A stretch of 64,000 nt of DNA from VXRN01 sp963664365 (GTDB lineage: Bacteria; Chloroflexota; Dehalococcoidia; Lucifugimonadales; UBA1123). The DNA is taken from assembly GCA_963664365.1 (NCBI GenBank), contig OY761144.1, forward strand, positions 186,001 through 250,000. Reading direction: 5' to 3'. Positions 43,561 through 52,521 of the stretch are shown here, piece after piece; the first letter of the stretch is position 1; each line of letters begins with the position of its first letter. The notes beneath the pieces are model-generated. The model searched no databases. It was given only the letters and a program-made list of their open reading frames with translations, and was not told where the DNA came from. The translations under genes were made by a program, and so were the position numbers.

Positions 43561-43713
43561 GTCTGAACTGTGATTTTTGTGATTGGGGTGATTTCGCTGA
43601 TTTTGGGCAACCACAAGCGCCCCTACGCGCGTTCGGCGGTTGGGTGGTGGATTTCGGAGGTTTAGGGGATAAGGCTGAGAGCCTTAGACTCCTCGCTGCC
43701 CCTTCGACGGGGC

Positions 43714-44622
43714 TCACGCCAGGGTCACCGCGCCTACTCCGGCCACCATCAGCATGATGGCGAGCAGCTTGGTCGCTAGTATCCTGCCCTCCAGCGGCTC
43801 GTTCAGGACATTGGACGCTCCCATGCTCAGCGCGATTCCGAGTCCGAACACGAACAGCGGCCTGGTGGCCATCACCGTGGAGGCCAGCGACACGGGGCCG
43901 TTGTAGATCGCTTCGAGCGTGAACACCATCGCGACCAGCACCAGCGCGCCCTCGGTCAACAGAAGCAGGCCGAGGGCCGAGGGACTCTTGAGCGTTCTCA
44001 CTATTTCGGGGACGACTTTCGGCCTCACCAGCAGCGCGATGCAGACGACCGCCGCGCCGAGCATCCGCCACATCAGCAGCGTCCATACGTCCATGTCGTC
44101 GGCGACGACCTTGCTGAATATCTGGCTGAGTCCGAACAGCAGGCTGGCGGCGACCAGCAGCGCGAACACCATCGTCTGCCCTCTGCCCATGTCGGACGCG
44201 CGCGCCGTCGGCCCGAACGACATCAGCCCAACTCCGGCCACGGTGACGCAGATGCCGGTCCAGGCCAAGATTCCCAAGTCCTCGCCCAGAAATAGCTGCG
44301 CGAGTATCGCTACGAATATCGGGTACGTCGATGCCACCGGGACGACCCTTGACACGTCCTGGATGCTGATGGCCCAGAACAGCAGGATTAGGTAGGCGCC
44401 GGTGGCGAGTCCGGAGCCTATGGCGATGGCGGTATCGTCCGCGCCGTAGCCGGTGAACGAGGCCAGCGGGAGGACGACCAGCGCAAGCAGCGCTTGGACG
44501 AATCCCACGAGGATGATGAAGACTCTGGAGTTGGGTATGTATCTCTGAAGCAGGACTTTGTCCAGCGTGGAAATGAGCGCGAAGGTGACCGCGCTGCCGA
44601 GCGCGTAGAGTACCCAGATCAT
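43714..44622 (-). CDS. EamA/DMT-family transporter
   Basis: 302 residues, ten membrane segments arranged as two EamA halves: the first opens IWVLYALGSAVTFALISTLDKVLLQRY, the second MVFALLVAASLLFGLSQIFSKVVADD. The conserved PVASTYPIFVAILAQLFLGEDLG and AGVGLMSFG ends of half one are clear. Drug/metabolite transporters export or exchange small metabolites across the inner membrane; the substrate cannot be told. It is followed upstream by the F420-type enzyme on the same strand, 34 bases away, so they may share a transcript. Confidence 0.88.
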   Translation of the reverse strand: MIWVLYALGSAVTFALISTLDKVLLQRYIPNSRVFIILVGFVQALLALVVLPLASFTGYGADDTAIAIGSGLATGAYLILLFWAISIQDVSRVVPVASTYPIFVAILAQLFLGEDLGILAWTGICVTVAGVGLMSFGPTARASDMGRGQTMVFALLVAASLLFGLSQIFSKVVADDMDVWTLLMWRMLGAAVVCIALLVRPKVVPEIVRTLKSPSALGLLLLTEGALVLVAMVFTLEAIYNGPVSLASTVMATRPLFVFGLGIALSMGASNVLNEPLEGRILATKLLAIMLMVAGVGAVTLA

Positions 44623-44656
44623 CGCGGAGCAGCGGTCAGACCGGAGACAGAGCCGT

Positions 44657-45076
44657 TCAAAGCGCGGTTCCGTATATGTGGTCCGGGACGACGATCACCG
44701 CCGCCCGGCGGTCACTGACCATCGCGCGGTCGTATTCGTCCCAGTTGGGATGCTCCTCACCGGACGCGGCGCGATAGATGCCGCGGAGCGCATCGCGGAG
44801 TTCGTTGTCGTCGTCCACTCCGCGTCTCAGCAGGCGCGCGCGTCCTTCCAGAACGACGTAGCCCCACCAGTCCTGTTTCGACACCAGCAGGGAGCAGCGC
44901 GGGTCGCGTCTGAGGTTGTGGAGCTTGGCGCGGTCTTCCGTGGTGGTGAATCCGACTCCGCCGCCATACGCTCCGACGGTGACGATACTCATCTGCGCCG
45001 ACCCGTTCCGGCGAAACGTGGTCAGCACGGCTTGGTGGTTTTCGGACACGAACTCGATGACATCTTTCGGGATCAA
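44657..45076 (-). CDS. PPOX-class F420-dependent flavin-split-barrel enzyme
   Basis: 139 residues from a TTG at 45076 with AGAGGT before it; the longer frame upstream is noncoding. Split-barrel landmarks: AVLTTFRRNGSAQMSIVTVG, TTTEDRAKLHNLRRDPRCSLLVSKQDWWGYVVLEGRARLL. The KxxNLRRDPRCxL segment is characteristic of the F420-binding subgroup. Such enzymes reduce activated double bonds or biliverdin-like compounds. It implies F420 use by the organism, in line with the Chloroflexota reading. Confidence 0.82.
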   Translation of the reverse strand: MIPKDVIEFVSENHQAVLTTFRRNGSAQMSIVTVGAYGGGVGFTTTEDRAKLHNLRRDPRCSLLVSKQDWWGYVVLEGRARLLRRGVDDDNELRDALRGIYRAASGEEHPNWDEYDRAMVSDRRAAVIVVPDHIYGTAL

Positions 45077-45242
45077 CGTAACACCTCTGAATGGCGATAT
45101 GGGTTGGTATGGGCGGTGTCGCAGGCCGCGATGATTGTAACATAGGGATGATCGGCCCCATGAGGGGGCCGTCGTAATTGAAATCGGAGCCAAGTTCAGG
45201 CAGTATAGTGAAGGATATCAGTTGGTGGTTGGAGATGGACCT

Positions 45243-45632
45243 ATGAGAAATCGTGATAGGGTGAACGTTCAGCTTCGGGAAACGATACGCGCGGATGAGG
45301 AACCCGGCAGAGGGATCAGATTCGCATCGGATGCTGACTCCATGCGCACACCGTTTCGGGACGCGGTTCTTACCTACATGTACCGAACCGCGTTGGATCT
45401 GTCCGACGGGTGTCTGGAGGATGCTTCGGTCTCTGTGTGGAGCAACCCGGGTGAAGAGGACTCCGAGATACTGGACTTGACGTTAGTCGTCAGATCAGAC
45501 TGGGAGGCGATCGGCAAGCTACGCAGGCAAATCCTCGTCAAGATAAGTGAATGGTCTCAGGAGTGGTCGAAGATACAGAGAGAAGACTACAGAAAACACA
45601 TCTACTTCGGGTTTGTCCCCGCTGACCTGTGA
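45243..45632 (+). CDS. Unknown partner gene of the HEPN-like protein
   Basis: 129 residues from the ATG at 45243 (GGAGATGG upstream; a GTG at 45222 is the alternative). Alpha/beta composition: MRTPFRDAVLTYMYRTALDLSDG, then SVWSNPGEEDSEILDLTLVVRSDWEAIGKLRRQILVKISEWSQEW and HIYFGFVPADL. I do not recognise the family. Its stop overlaps the start of the HEPN-like gene (GTGA), a strong sign of translational coupling and a joint task. Confidence 0.6.
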   Translation: MRNRDRVNVQLRETIRADEEPGRGIRFASDADSMRTPFRDAVLTYMYRTALDLSDGCLEDASVSVWSNPGEEDSEILDLTLVVRSDWEAIGKLRRQILVKISEWSQEWSKIQREDYRKHIYFGFVPADL

Positions 45633-46069
45633 GACCCTTAGATTTCTACAGGCTGGGGGTCGCCTTGGCCCACAGCGCGGACTCCGAGACGGTTCAGCGC
45701 ACAGTCATCAACCGGCTCTACTACGGGTTGCATCATGAAGCCTGTTGCCGGTTCTTTAGGGCCAACCCCTACGCAAGGCCGCTCAATCGAAATCGGCGAC
45801 ACGCTGATCTTCGAGAACGATTCAACGAGTCACTTGACCCGAATTCTGGGGACGTTGCCGACCTCTTGAGCGATATGATGAGACTTCGCGCCGAATCCGA
45901 CTATCAATTGGCCCCACCGCTCAGATACAGAAATCGGTCATATCAGCCGCGTCAATTCATGGACATAGCGGTTGCGCTGGCTGAGCAACTCCTGAACGCA
46001 CTCAATGTATATTCACCAGGAGAAGCCACAGACGGTTGTAGATGCCCCGAGTCTTACTCTAGCTTCTAG
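45629..46069 (+). CDS. HEPN-like protein
   Basis: 146 residues, all-helical. INRLYYGLHHEACCRFFRANPYARP near the start and LLSDMMRLRAESDYQL in the second half are the two positions where HEPN proteins carry RLYYAxxH-like and LRxxADY segments. The catalytic R-x4-6-H of RNase HEPN is not clearly kept, so ribonuclease activity is uncertain. It starts by GTGA overlap with the upstream unknown gene. The usual nucleotidyltransferase partner is not adjacent. The CoA-transferase operon begins only 17 bases later. Confidence 0.6.
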   Translation: MRPLDFYRLGVALAHSADSETVQRTVINRLYYGLHHEACCRFFRANPYARPLNRNRRHADLRERFNESLDPNSGDVADLLSDMMRLRAESDYQLAPPLRYRNRSYQPRQFMDIAVALAEQLLNALNVYSPGEATDGCRCPESYSSF

Positions 46070-46085
46070 AGGAGCGCCCCGACCC

Positions 46086-46793
46086 GTGAACAAGATCGTT
46101 CCAACATTCGCAGAGGCCGTCGCCGACATACCGGACGGCGCGACGCTCATGATCGACGGGTTCGCCGGGCCGGGCGGCACGCCCCAGAACCTGATCCGCG
46201 CGCTCAGAGACCACGGCGCGCGCGACCTGACCATCATCTCCAACACCGCCGGGCTGGCATCGGTCACCGGATTCGGCACAGTCCCCGGAGACAGGCCCAC
46301 GGACATCGGAGCGCTCGTCGAGAACGAGCAGGTGAAGAAGGTGATCGCCTCGTTTCCGGTGTCGCCGTCGGCGTCGCGTCCCACCGCGTTCGAGAGGGCG
46401 TACCGCGAGGGCAACGCCGAGCTCGAAGTCGTGCCGCAGGGGACGCTGGCCGAGCGTATCAGGGCCGGAGGAGCGGGGATTCCCGCGTTCTACACGCCGA
46501 CCGGGGCCGGAACGCTGATCGCGGAGGGCAAGGAGGTCAGGACGTTCGACGGGCGCGAGCACCTGCTGGAGACAGCATTGAAGGCCGACTTTGCCCTGCT
46601 CCGCGCGCACAGGTCGGACCCGCTCGGCAATACGCAGTACCGGGGCACGTCGCGCAACTTCAACGGGGTCATGGCAACCGCCGCCGATGTGGTGGTCATG
46701 GAGGTGGACGAGATAGCGGAGATTGGGGAGATAGACCCCGGCGCGGTACACACGCCGGGCATCTACGTTGACCGGATCGTCAAGATAGGCTGA
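46086..46793 (+). CDS. CoA-transferase subunit A
   Basis: 235 residues from a GTG at 46086; GAGGAG lies about 11 bases upstream. Family I CoA-transferase alpha landmarks: AVADIPDGATLMIDGFAGPGGTPQNLIRAL, PQGTLAERIRAGGAGIPAFYTPTGAGT, ALKADFALLRAHRSDPLGN. With subunit B it moves CoA between succinyl- or acetyl-CoA and an acid such as 3-oxoacid or acetoacetate. The B gene follows after 10 bases. Confidence 0.92.
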   Translation: MNKIVPTFAEAVADIPDGATLMIDGFAGPGGTPQNLIRALRDHGARDLTIISNTAGLASVTGFGTVPGDRPTDIGALVENEQVKKVIASFPVSPSASRPTAFERAYREGNAELEVVPQGTLAERIRAGGAGIPAFYTPTGAGTLIAEGKEVRTFDGREHLLETALKADFALLRAHRSDPLGNTQYRGTSRNFNGVMATAADVVVMEVDEIAEIGEIDPGAVHTPGIYVDRIVKIG

Positions 46794-46803
46794 GGACTCC
46801 GAC

Positions 46804-47472
46804 ATGACCGACAGAGAGAGACTTGACCGCGAGGTCGTCGCAATGCGCGTGGCGCACGAGCTTCAGGACGGCGACGTCGTGAACCTGGGAATCGGGATAC
46901 CGACGTTGTGCTCCCAGTTCATACCGGAGGGCCGGAGCGTCACGTATCACAGCGAGAGCGGAGTTCTGGGCTACGGCCCGATGGCGGAGCCGGGAGAGGA
47001 GGACGTGGACCTCATCAACGCGGGAGGCCAGTTCCTCGCGCCGAATCCGGGGATGTCGTTCTTCAACTCGGCGGAGGGGTTCGCGATGATTCGGGGCGGA
47101 CACATCGACGTCGCCGTGCTGGGCGCGCTCCAGGTGTCGGAGCGCGGCGACCTCGCCAACTGGATGCTGCCTCAGCGCGGTATCGGCAACGTCGGCGGGG
47201 CTATGGATCTCGCCGCCGGAGCCAAGCGCATCATCGTCGCCATGGAGCACACCGACCGCCGCGACAACCCGAAGATCGTCAGAGAGTGCGCCTTCCCTCT
47301 GACCGCCACACAGTGCGTCAGCATGATCGTTACGGACATAGCGGTCATAGAGGTCACGCCGGACGGCCTGCTGCTGACGGAGGTCGCTCCGGGCTGGTCT
47401 GCCGACGACGTTCAGGCGCTCACTGAGCCGAACTTGATCGTCTCACCAGACCTGCGGGAGATAGCGTTCTAG
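46804..47472 (+). CDS. CoA-transferase subunit B
   Basis: 222 residues. Landmarks: VVNLGIGIPTLCSQFIPE and the catalytic Glu51 in SESGVLGYGP, which forms the glutamyl-CoA thioester; then SFFNSAEGFAMIRGGHIDVAVLGALQVSERGDLANW and GGAMDLAAGAKRIIVAMEH. Full length for the family and in operon with subunit A. The specific acid is undetermined; 3-oxoacid-type transferases are the closest match by eye. Confidence 0.93.
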   Translation: MTDRERLDREVVAMRVAHELQDGDVVNLGIGIPTLCSQFIPEGRSVTYHSESGVLGYGPMAEPGEEDVDLINAGGQFLAPNPGMSFFNSAEGFAMIRGGHIDVAVLGALQVSERGDLANWMLPQRGIGNVGGAMDLAAGAKRIIVAMEHTDRRDNPKIVRECAFPLTATQCVSMIVTDIAVIEVTPDGLLLTEVAPGWSADDVQALTEPNLIVSPDLREIAF

Positions 47473-47518
47473 TCGGCCAGATCACACTCGACAGCGGAAG
47501 AGTTGCAGGAGTAACACA

Positions 47519-48478
47519 ATGACTTTGAAGCTGACACGAATCTCCATGCTCGGATGGATAGCCGCCGCTCTGCTCCTGATAGCGGCGTGTACCGGTCCTC
47601 AAGGCGAGAAGGGCGATCAGGGTCCTCCGGGTCCACAGGGGCCGGCCGGAGCGTCCGGCCAGCAGGGACAGGCAGGCCCGCCCGGTCCACAGGGTGAGGC
47701 AGGCGAACCCGGTCCTCAGGGGCCACAGGGTGAGACAGGCGAACCCGGTCCTCAGGGGCCGCAGGGTGAAAGGGGCGATCCCGGCCCTCAGGGGGCGCAG
47801 GGTACCCAGGAGCAGACGGGGCAGACGGGGCAGGCAGGCGCGCAGGGTTCGGCGCAGTCGGACCGAGAACTTGCCGAACTGGTAGAGGAGTTGACCGCCA
47901 GGATCGAGGAGTTGGAAGCAAGACTGGACGCCTCCCCGTCTGAGGATGACGTTGAGGCTGTCGTGTTCGAAGCTCTAATCGCGGCGTCGGAAGACCTGCT
48001 TTCGATGTTGGGCGAGGACCTCCAACCGGGAGACGCCATAGCGTTTTCGGAACAGGAAGCCAGATTCCAGGCCATCGAAGACCGACTTTGCGCGCTCGAA
48101 TCCGTAGTATTTGGCGAGTGCAGGGGCGGCGTCGAGCCGCCAGACGATGCGCCGGGTGGCGGAAACACCACACTGGTACCCGCGCCGATTGAGTCTGTCC
48201 AGATCATTGTCGCCGAGTCTCACCCGCCGCAATACTTCGTCTTGGTGACCTCCGTCGAGACGGACAGTTGCCACAAGTTCGCCGGATACGACGTGGAACG
48301 AGAGGGCGCTCGGATCGTAATAAATGTCTGGAACGAAAAGCCGGCGGATACGAACATCGCATGCGCCCAGGTCATTACCGAAGTGGAGACCAGCGTCCCG
48401 CTCGGCCAGGACTTCGACTCAGGTGAGACTTACACAGTGACGGTCAACGACAAAATGGAGACGTTCGAGGCGCAGTAG
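47519..48478 (+). CDS. Collagen-like lipoprotein with coiled coil and C-terminal beta domain
   Basis: 319 residues with CAGGAG upstream. Signal peptide and lipobox LIAAC, then 24 Gly-X-Y triplets (from 47594) rich in GPQ and GEP, a short degenerate GQT stretch, a coiled coil (DRELAELVEELTARIEELEARL), a Glu/Asp-rich linker and a C-terminal domain of about 95 residues with two cysteines (SCHKFAGYDV, IACAQV) that may form a disulfide. It shares the lipobox plus collagen stalk plan of the protein at 25534 but none of its Cache modules. It would project a small binding domain from the cell surface. Ligand unknown. Confidence 0.82.
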   Translation: MTLKLTRISMLGWIAAALLLIAACTGPQGEKGDQGPPGPQGPAGASGQQGQAGPPGPQGEAGEPGPQGPQGETGEPGPQGPQGERGDPGPQGAQGTQEQTGQTGQAGAQGSAQSDRELAELVEELTARIEELEARLDASPSEDDVEAVVFEALIAASEDLLSMLGEDLQPGDAIAFSEQEARFQAIEDRLCALESVVFGECRGGVEPPDDAPGGGNTTLVPAPIESVQIIVAESHPPQYFVLVTSVETDSCHKFAGYDVEREGARIVINVWNEKPADTNIACAQVITEVETSVPLGQDFDSGETYTVTVNDKMETFEAQ

Positions 48479-48621
48479 GAGTTGTGGAGGGGGTATCATT
48501 CCGTGTACCTGCGTTCTATAATGTGTGAGCGACCATCAAGCAGAGAGGTTGACTCTCATGCAACCAGGGCTTATTATTGCAACCTGAAGAGATACCCACC
48601 ACTGTCCAGAGAGGGATATAC

Positions 48622-48837
48622 ATGACGCGAAAAGAGTTTGATGACATAAAGCCGCGGCTATTGGACATTTTGCGCGATGTATCCCCAGTACCGCCGCGTG
48701 AATTGCTTGATGAATTGGTCAAATACGGAGAACTTCCAGACTCTGAAGCTAGGAATGCGATCTGGCGGCTGATTGATGATGGAGACATCCGCTTGAGTCT
48801 AGATCGCAGGTTTGAAGTGACGGTTCCGCAGAGGTAG
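48622..48837 (+). CDS. Small winged-helix-like protein upstream of dGTPase
   Basis: 71 residues from the ATG at 48622 (GAGAGGGA upstream). TRKEFDDIKPRLLDILRDVSPVPPRELLDELVKYGELPDSEARNAIWRLIDDGDIRLSLDRRF reads as a compact winged helix: three helices, then the GDIRLSLDRRF wing. Such small proteins often act as regulators or adaptors of the next gene. It ends 10 bases before the dGTPase start. A TATAAT at 48517-48522 could be the -10 of this operon. Confidence 0.65.
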   Translation: MTRKEFDDIKPRLLDILRDVSPVPPRELLDELVKYGELPDSEARNAIWRLIDDGDIRLSLDRRFEVTVPQR

Positions 48838-48847
48838 TTCTCTCAGT

Positions 48848-50194
48848 ATGAGCGCACCGGGCCGTGACGATCGGTTTCATGACAACGACCGTCCACGCGA
48901 TCGACGGACTGAGGGTCAACGCGACCGTGATCGAGTTCTGTATGCATCCGCTTTCCGAAGACTCGGCGGCGTTACTCAAGTAGCCGCGGCCGGTGAGCGG
49001 CTAGTCTTTCACAATAGGCTGACTCACACTCTTGAAGTCGCTCAGATTGCGAGAAGGCTTGCTGAAAACACCGTCAGGGATCAACCGGATGAAGTTGCAG
49101 CGGTAGGAGGAATTGATCCAGATGTTGTTGAGGCTGCGGCCTTGGCCCATGACTTGGGTCATCCGCCTTTCGGTCACATCGCCGAGAGGGTACTGGATAA
49201 GCTAGTCCGCCAGTACGGCAACTCCGATGGGTTTGAAGGCAATCCCCAATCGTTCCGAATCATCACCAAGCTTGCCCTTAGGCATCAGGACTTTCCTGGT
49301 CTCAACCTGACTCGCGCGACACTGAATGCGATTCTGAAGTATCCGTGGCTCCGACGTACAGATGGTGGCCTGCGCGAACTCAAATGGGGTGCTTACAGTT
49401 CTGAAAGTGATGAATTTGGGTGGGCACGTGAACTGGGGCCTACAGATGCCAAGAGTCCTGAAGCCGAGCTGATGGACTGGGCTGACGATATCGCCTATTC
49501 CGTCCATGACCTAGATGACTTCTACAGAGCAGGCCTCATTCCTCTTGATCGGCTCTTGACCGATACCGATGAGCGAGACCGCTTCTTGGAGAAGGCAATT
49601 GACCAGTGGACCAGTGAGCCGCAGTACTCTGATTCGCCAAACCGCAGTGAGTTGAATGATGTGCTCGACGATCTGCTTGATGCAATGGACCTGGTACTTC
49701 AAAAGCTGACTCGACCATATAGCGGCATTCGCGAGCAACGAGCGTCTCTGCGCTCTCTGACCGCGTGGCTAATCAGACGTTACATCACCGGCGCCATCTC
49801 ACTTAAGGATCCGGAAGGAAGTGGGCAGCGTTGCGTAACTATAACTCCCGAATTCCTAACAGAGGTCAAGGTACTGAAACAGCTAACATGGGAGTATGTG
49901 ATCAACGCTCCGGGATTGACAACTCAGCAGTACGGCCAGCGCAGGCTGATTGAAGACCTATTTGCGATCCTAAGTGAAGCCATCTCTAAGTCCGAGATTG
50001 GAGTGTTCCCTCCTAGGTTCCGTGAACTCCTTGAAGGTACCCCTTGCATCTCTGGAAATGGGGCATCAAGTCGCGAGGTTAGCCGCGTAATTGCCGATTA
50101 CATATCAGGAATGACCGACCGCCAAGCTATCGAGCTTCATCAAAGGCTTACCGGCGCGTCACTTGGCTCTGTGTTGGACCCACTCTCGTCCTGA
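48848..50194 (+). CDS. dGTP triphosphohydrolase-like HD-domain protein
   Basis: 448 residues. HD-domain set typical of dGTPases: DRDRVLYASAFRRLGGVTQV, FHNRLTHTLEVAQIARRL (His), AAALAHDLGHPPFGHIAE (His-Asp) and ELMDWADDIAYSVHDLDDF (Asp), then a long helical C-terminus. The family hydrolyses dGTP or other dNTPs to nucleoside and triphosphate. Some dGTPases deplete dNTPs during phage infection; the lower-GC, accessory setting next to a KAP NTPase makes that plausible, while housekeeping dNTP control is the alternative. Confidence 0.88.
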   Translation: MSAPGRDDRFHDNDRPRDRRTEGQRDRDRVLYASAFRRLGGVTQVAAAGERLVFHNRLTHTLEVAQIARRLAENTVRDQPDEVAAVGGIDPDVVEAAALAHDLGHPPFGHIAERVLDKLVRQYGNSDGFEGNPQSFRIITKLALRHQDFPGLNLTRATLNAILKYPWLRRTDGGLRELKWGAYSSESDEFGWARELGPTDAKSPEAELMDWADDIAYSVHDLDDFYRAGLIPLDRLLTDTDERDRFLEKAIDQWTSEPQYSDSPNRSELNDVLDDLLDAMDLVLQKLTRPYSGIREQRASLRSLTAWLIRRYITGAISLKDPEGSGQRCVTITPEFLTEVKVLKQLTWEYVINAPGLTTQQYGQRRLIEDLFAILSEAISKSEIGVFPPRFRELLEGTPCISGNGASSREVSRVIADYISGMTDRQAIELHQRLTGASLGSVLDPLSS

Positions 50195-50283
50195 CTTCTG
50201 AGATAACCGCGACGTTACCCCCTGCTTGCTCTAGCCTGTAGTGGATCTGGAAATGACCTTATTGAACGGAGAGTTCAGACCTG

Positions 50284-50627
50284 CCTAACCCCTCACCAAG
50301 AAAACTCTTCGCTGACGTTGACCTGCATATCGAAGATATCTACCTACTCGAATCATTCCAGATCGAGTACCTCCCGGGTTGGATCCCTGAGCAAAGGCTT
50401 GCGGCGGTACTCTGGGCCTATCCCCTTCCATCCACCGTTTCCTCAGAACCAGAAGCCCGGCGACCTCTCGATTCTTTGATTTGGCTAAGGACAGGTATCC
50501 GCCGGCGGTCGGCCCTGACGATCTTGCCAAGGCGGTATTCTCGGCCTACGGGTGGTCACCCGACCTCACCGACGGGGAGATACTGGCTAAGCTGCTCGAG
50601 TTGAACCTGAGCCGTGAACCTGTATGA
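50284..50627 (+). pseudogene. Remnant of a DNA methyltransferase C-terminus
   Basis: The clearest part, 50463-50627, reads RFFDLAKDRYPP ... LAKAVFSAYGWSPDLTDGEILAKLLELNLS and ends at TGA. FSAYGWxxDLTDxEILxxLLxLNL is the tail of a class of large DNA methyltransferases. A second fragment of the same gene type lies at 53365-53557. The 180 bases before it show broken frames only. No start or catalytic motif remains. Confidence 0.7.
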
Positions 50628-50698
50628 TGGGGAAGAGGTCTTCAGATTGATTGTTGGCAGACCAGAAGTATGACCCTGACGCAGGGAGGAAATGTGCC

Positions 50699-50815
50699 AT
50701 GCTGACAAGGCTAACGGTGAAGATCGGCTACGAGATCAGCTTCGCCCGCCGCCATCTCTACAAGCCCAGCCCCTGCGACTCTTGGAGGGCATTCGGGCTG
50801 ATATACTGGCATTAG
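50699..50815 (+). pseudogene. Possible remnant of an AAA-ATPase gene
   Basis: After GGGAGGAAATGTGCC a short frame reads MLTRLTVKIGYEIS and stops at 50815. In another frame the same DNA gives LRLLEGIRADILALERETEG. The first resembles the start and the second the end of AAA-family ATPases that open MLTRLxVxxF, as if the middle were deleted. This reading is weak. Confidence 0.3.
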
Positions 50816-50863
50816 AACGGGAGACGGAGGGCTGCTAAACGAGATTGTGGGGAGTAGTCCAAG

Positions 50864-52318
50864 ATGATCAGACAAGATAATGAACCACTAGATGTGCAGA
50901 AGTCGGTCACTCTGAAGCTCAGTGAGCCAGTGGTCGACTCCAGTAACCCGTGGGCGGACGATCTCCTTGCTCGTCGAGGCATTGTCAAACAGATCATGAA
51001 CCTTGTTGAAAACCAAGAGGCCCCGATGACGATCAGCCTCCACGGTCAATGGGGAACTGGCAAGACGTTCTTGCTGAAACGCTGGCAAAAGGACCTTGAG
51101 AGGCAGGGGTTCAGGGCCATCTACTTCAATGCGTGGGAGGATGATTTTTGCGACGACCCGCTCCTTGCGATACTTGGTCAGATGTCGGAGTACTTTAAGA
51201 AAGGTGAACTCAAGACATTAGCTACTCGTGTTTTCCAAACCGCAGTCCCGCTGCTCCAGAAGAATCTATTGAGTGTTCTGTCTAAGAGTACTGGGATCAC
51301 ACTTGAGATTGAGCAAGGACAGCAGGCTAAGCGAGACATCTTGAACGAATATCTTGACCAAAGGGCGACGAAAGATAAATTGAAAGAACATTTGGCGAAG
51401 ATGTCTGCGGCAGTATTCGATGGTACTGGACGTCCTCTGGTCTTCATTATCGACGAGCTTGACAGGTGTCGTCCTACCTTTGCCATTGAGCTTCTGGAAA
51501 GGGTCAAGCACATATTTGACGTTCCGCACATTGTTTTCGTCCTTGGCCTTAACCGAGATGAGCTTTCCAAGTCATTGTCGTCAGTCTATGGCGACATCAA
51601 TACAGATGTATACCTCAGACGTTTCTTTGACTTTGAATTCAGCCTTCCAGAGCTTGATTCACAACTGTTCGCCGAGCATTTGATAGACCAGTTCCAGCTA
51701 GGACAAGTCTTTCAGTGCATTAGCGTTGCAACCGGAGATTCGGGTCATATGAAGGACTACGACAACTACAGAGCAGTCTTTCCTAAGCTGTGGGGTGCCT
51801 TAGGTCTCTCGCTCAGGGATATTGACTATGGCATAAGATTGCTTGCTCTTCTAGCGAGAAACTTGCCCCGGCATACTTTTACACATCCTTTCTTGCTTGC
51901 CGTCCTCATAGCAATGAAATTCAAGAAGCCGGAATTCTATGGCTCACTAGTAGCAGGAAACTTTCGAACGAGCGAGATCATGGACTATATTGACGCAGAA
52001 TGCGGTGGAGAACTAGTCAGTATAGACCTTTCTTTTTACTTAGATCGTATTGAGGGCTTCCTATATTGCGCCGATGCTACAAACCGTGATGACCAACAGC
52101 GCGGCGAGAATGCCCATACAGAGATCTCGAGGTTGTCGCAGGGTGATGTGGAATTTGGATTTCAAGTTATCTCTCGACGCATGCAGAATGCGGATCCAGA
52201 ACACTTTCGGTGGGTTATTCAGGCGATCATGGATGGCCAAAGACTGGGGATTACTGGCAATGTCTTTGGTAACTTGGCGACACTCATCGATACATATCAG
52301 ATTCAATTGATACGATAG
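50864..52318 (+). CDS. KAP-family P-loop NTPase
   Basis: 484 residues. SNPWADDLLARRGIVKQIMNLV leads to Walker A GQWGTGKT at 61-68, then AIYFNAWEDDFCDDPLLAIL, Walker B LVFIIDELDR with Asp197/Glu198, and IVFVLGLNRDELSKSLSSVYG followed by YLRRFFDFEFSLPE. This is the complete KAP signature. KAP NTPases include the phage-exclusion protein PifA and are common in defence islands. Many carry membrane segments in the NTPase insert; none is evident here. GTGGGGAG lies before the start. It is surrounded by restriction-modification remnants. Confidence 0.88.
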   Translation: MIRQDNEPLDVQKSVTLKLSEPVVDSSNPWADDLLARRGIVKQIMNLVENQEAPMTISLHGQWGTGKTFLLKRWQKDLERQGFRAIYFNAWEDDFCDDPLLAILGQMSEYFKKGELKTLATRVFQTAVPLLQKNLLSVLSKSTGITLEIEQGQQAKRDILNEYLDQRATKDKLKEHLAKMSAAVFDGTGRPLVFIIDELDRCRPTFAIELLERVKHIFDVPHIVFVLGLNRDELSKSLSSVYGDINTDVYLRRFFDFEFSLPELDSQLFAEHLIDQFQLGQVFQCISVATGDSGHMKDYDNYRAVFPKLWGALGLSLRDIDYGIRLLALLARNLPRHTFTHPFLLAVLIAMKFKKPEFYGSLVAGNFRTSEIMDYIDAECGGELVSIDLSFYLDRIEGFLYCADATNRDDQQRGENAHTEISRLSQGDVEFGFQVISRRMQNADPEHFRWVIQAIMDGQRLGITGNVFGNLATLIDTYQIQLIR

Positions 52319-52327
52319 GTATCAGTC

Positions 52328-52498
52328 ATGAACACCAGCCACCTAGAACCGAATCCCGCCTATAAACCTTCTGGAGTCCTATGGCTTGACCATATGCTTG
52401 CACACTGGGAGTTGTCGCAACTTGGAAGCATTGGGAGATTCTCTAAGAGTGTTGGTGGAACAAAGGAAGATGGGCTTCCGAGGTGTCCGGTAGCCTGA
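52328..52498 (+). pseudogene. N-terminal fragment of a type I restriction specificity subunit (HsdS)
   Basis: 56 codons from the ATG at 52328 to TGA: YKPSGVLWLDHMLAHWELSQ then LGSIGRFSKSVGGTKED. YKxSGVxWLxxxPxHWExxxL is the standard HsdS opening, and FSKxxGGTKED the start of its first target-recognition domain. The frame ends shortly after, so the remaining 350-400 residues are gone. It begins 9 bases after the KAP gene. Confidence 0.75.
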
Positions 52499-52521
52499 AG
52501 ATCTGATCCTCGGAGTGTACA

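Noticed and set aside
35581..46069. MNT at 35581 and HEPN-like gene at 45629 as one HEPN-MNT system
   Set aside because: They are 10 kb apart on opposite strands, each with another coupled partner; no evidence of joint action.
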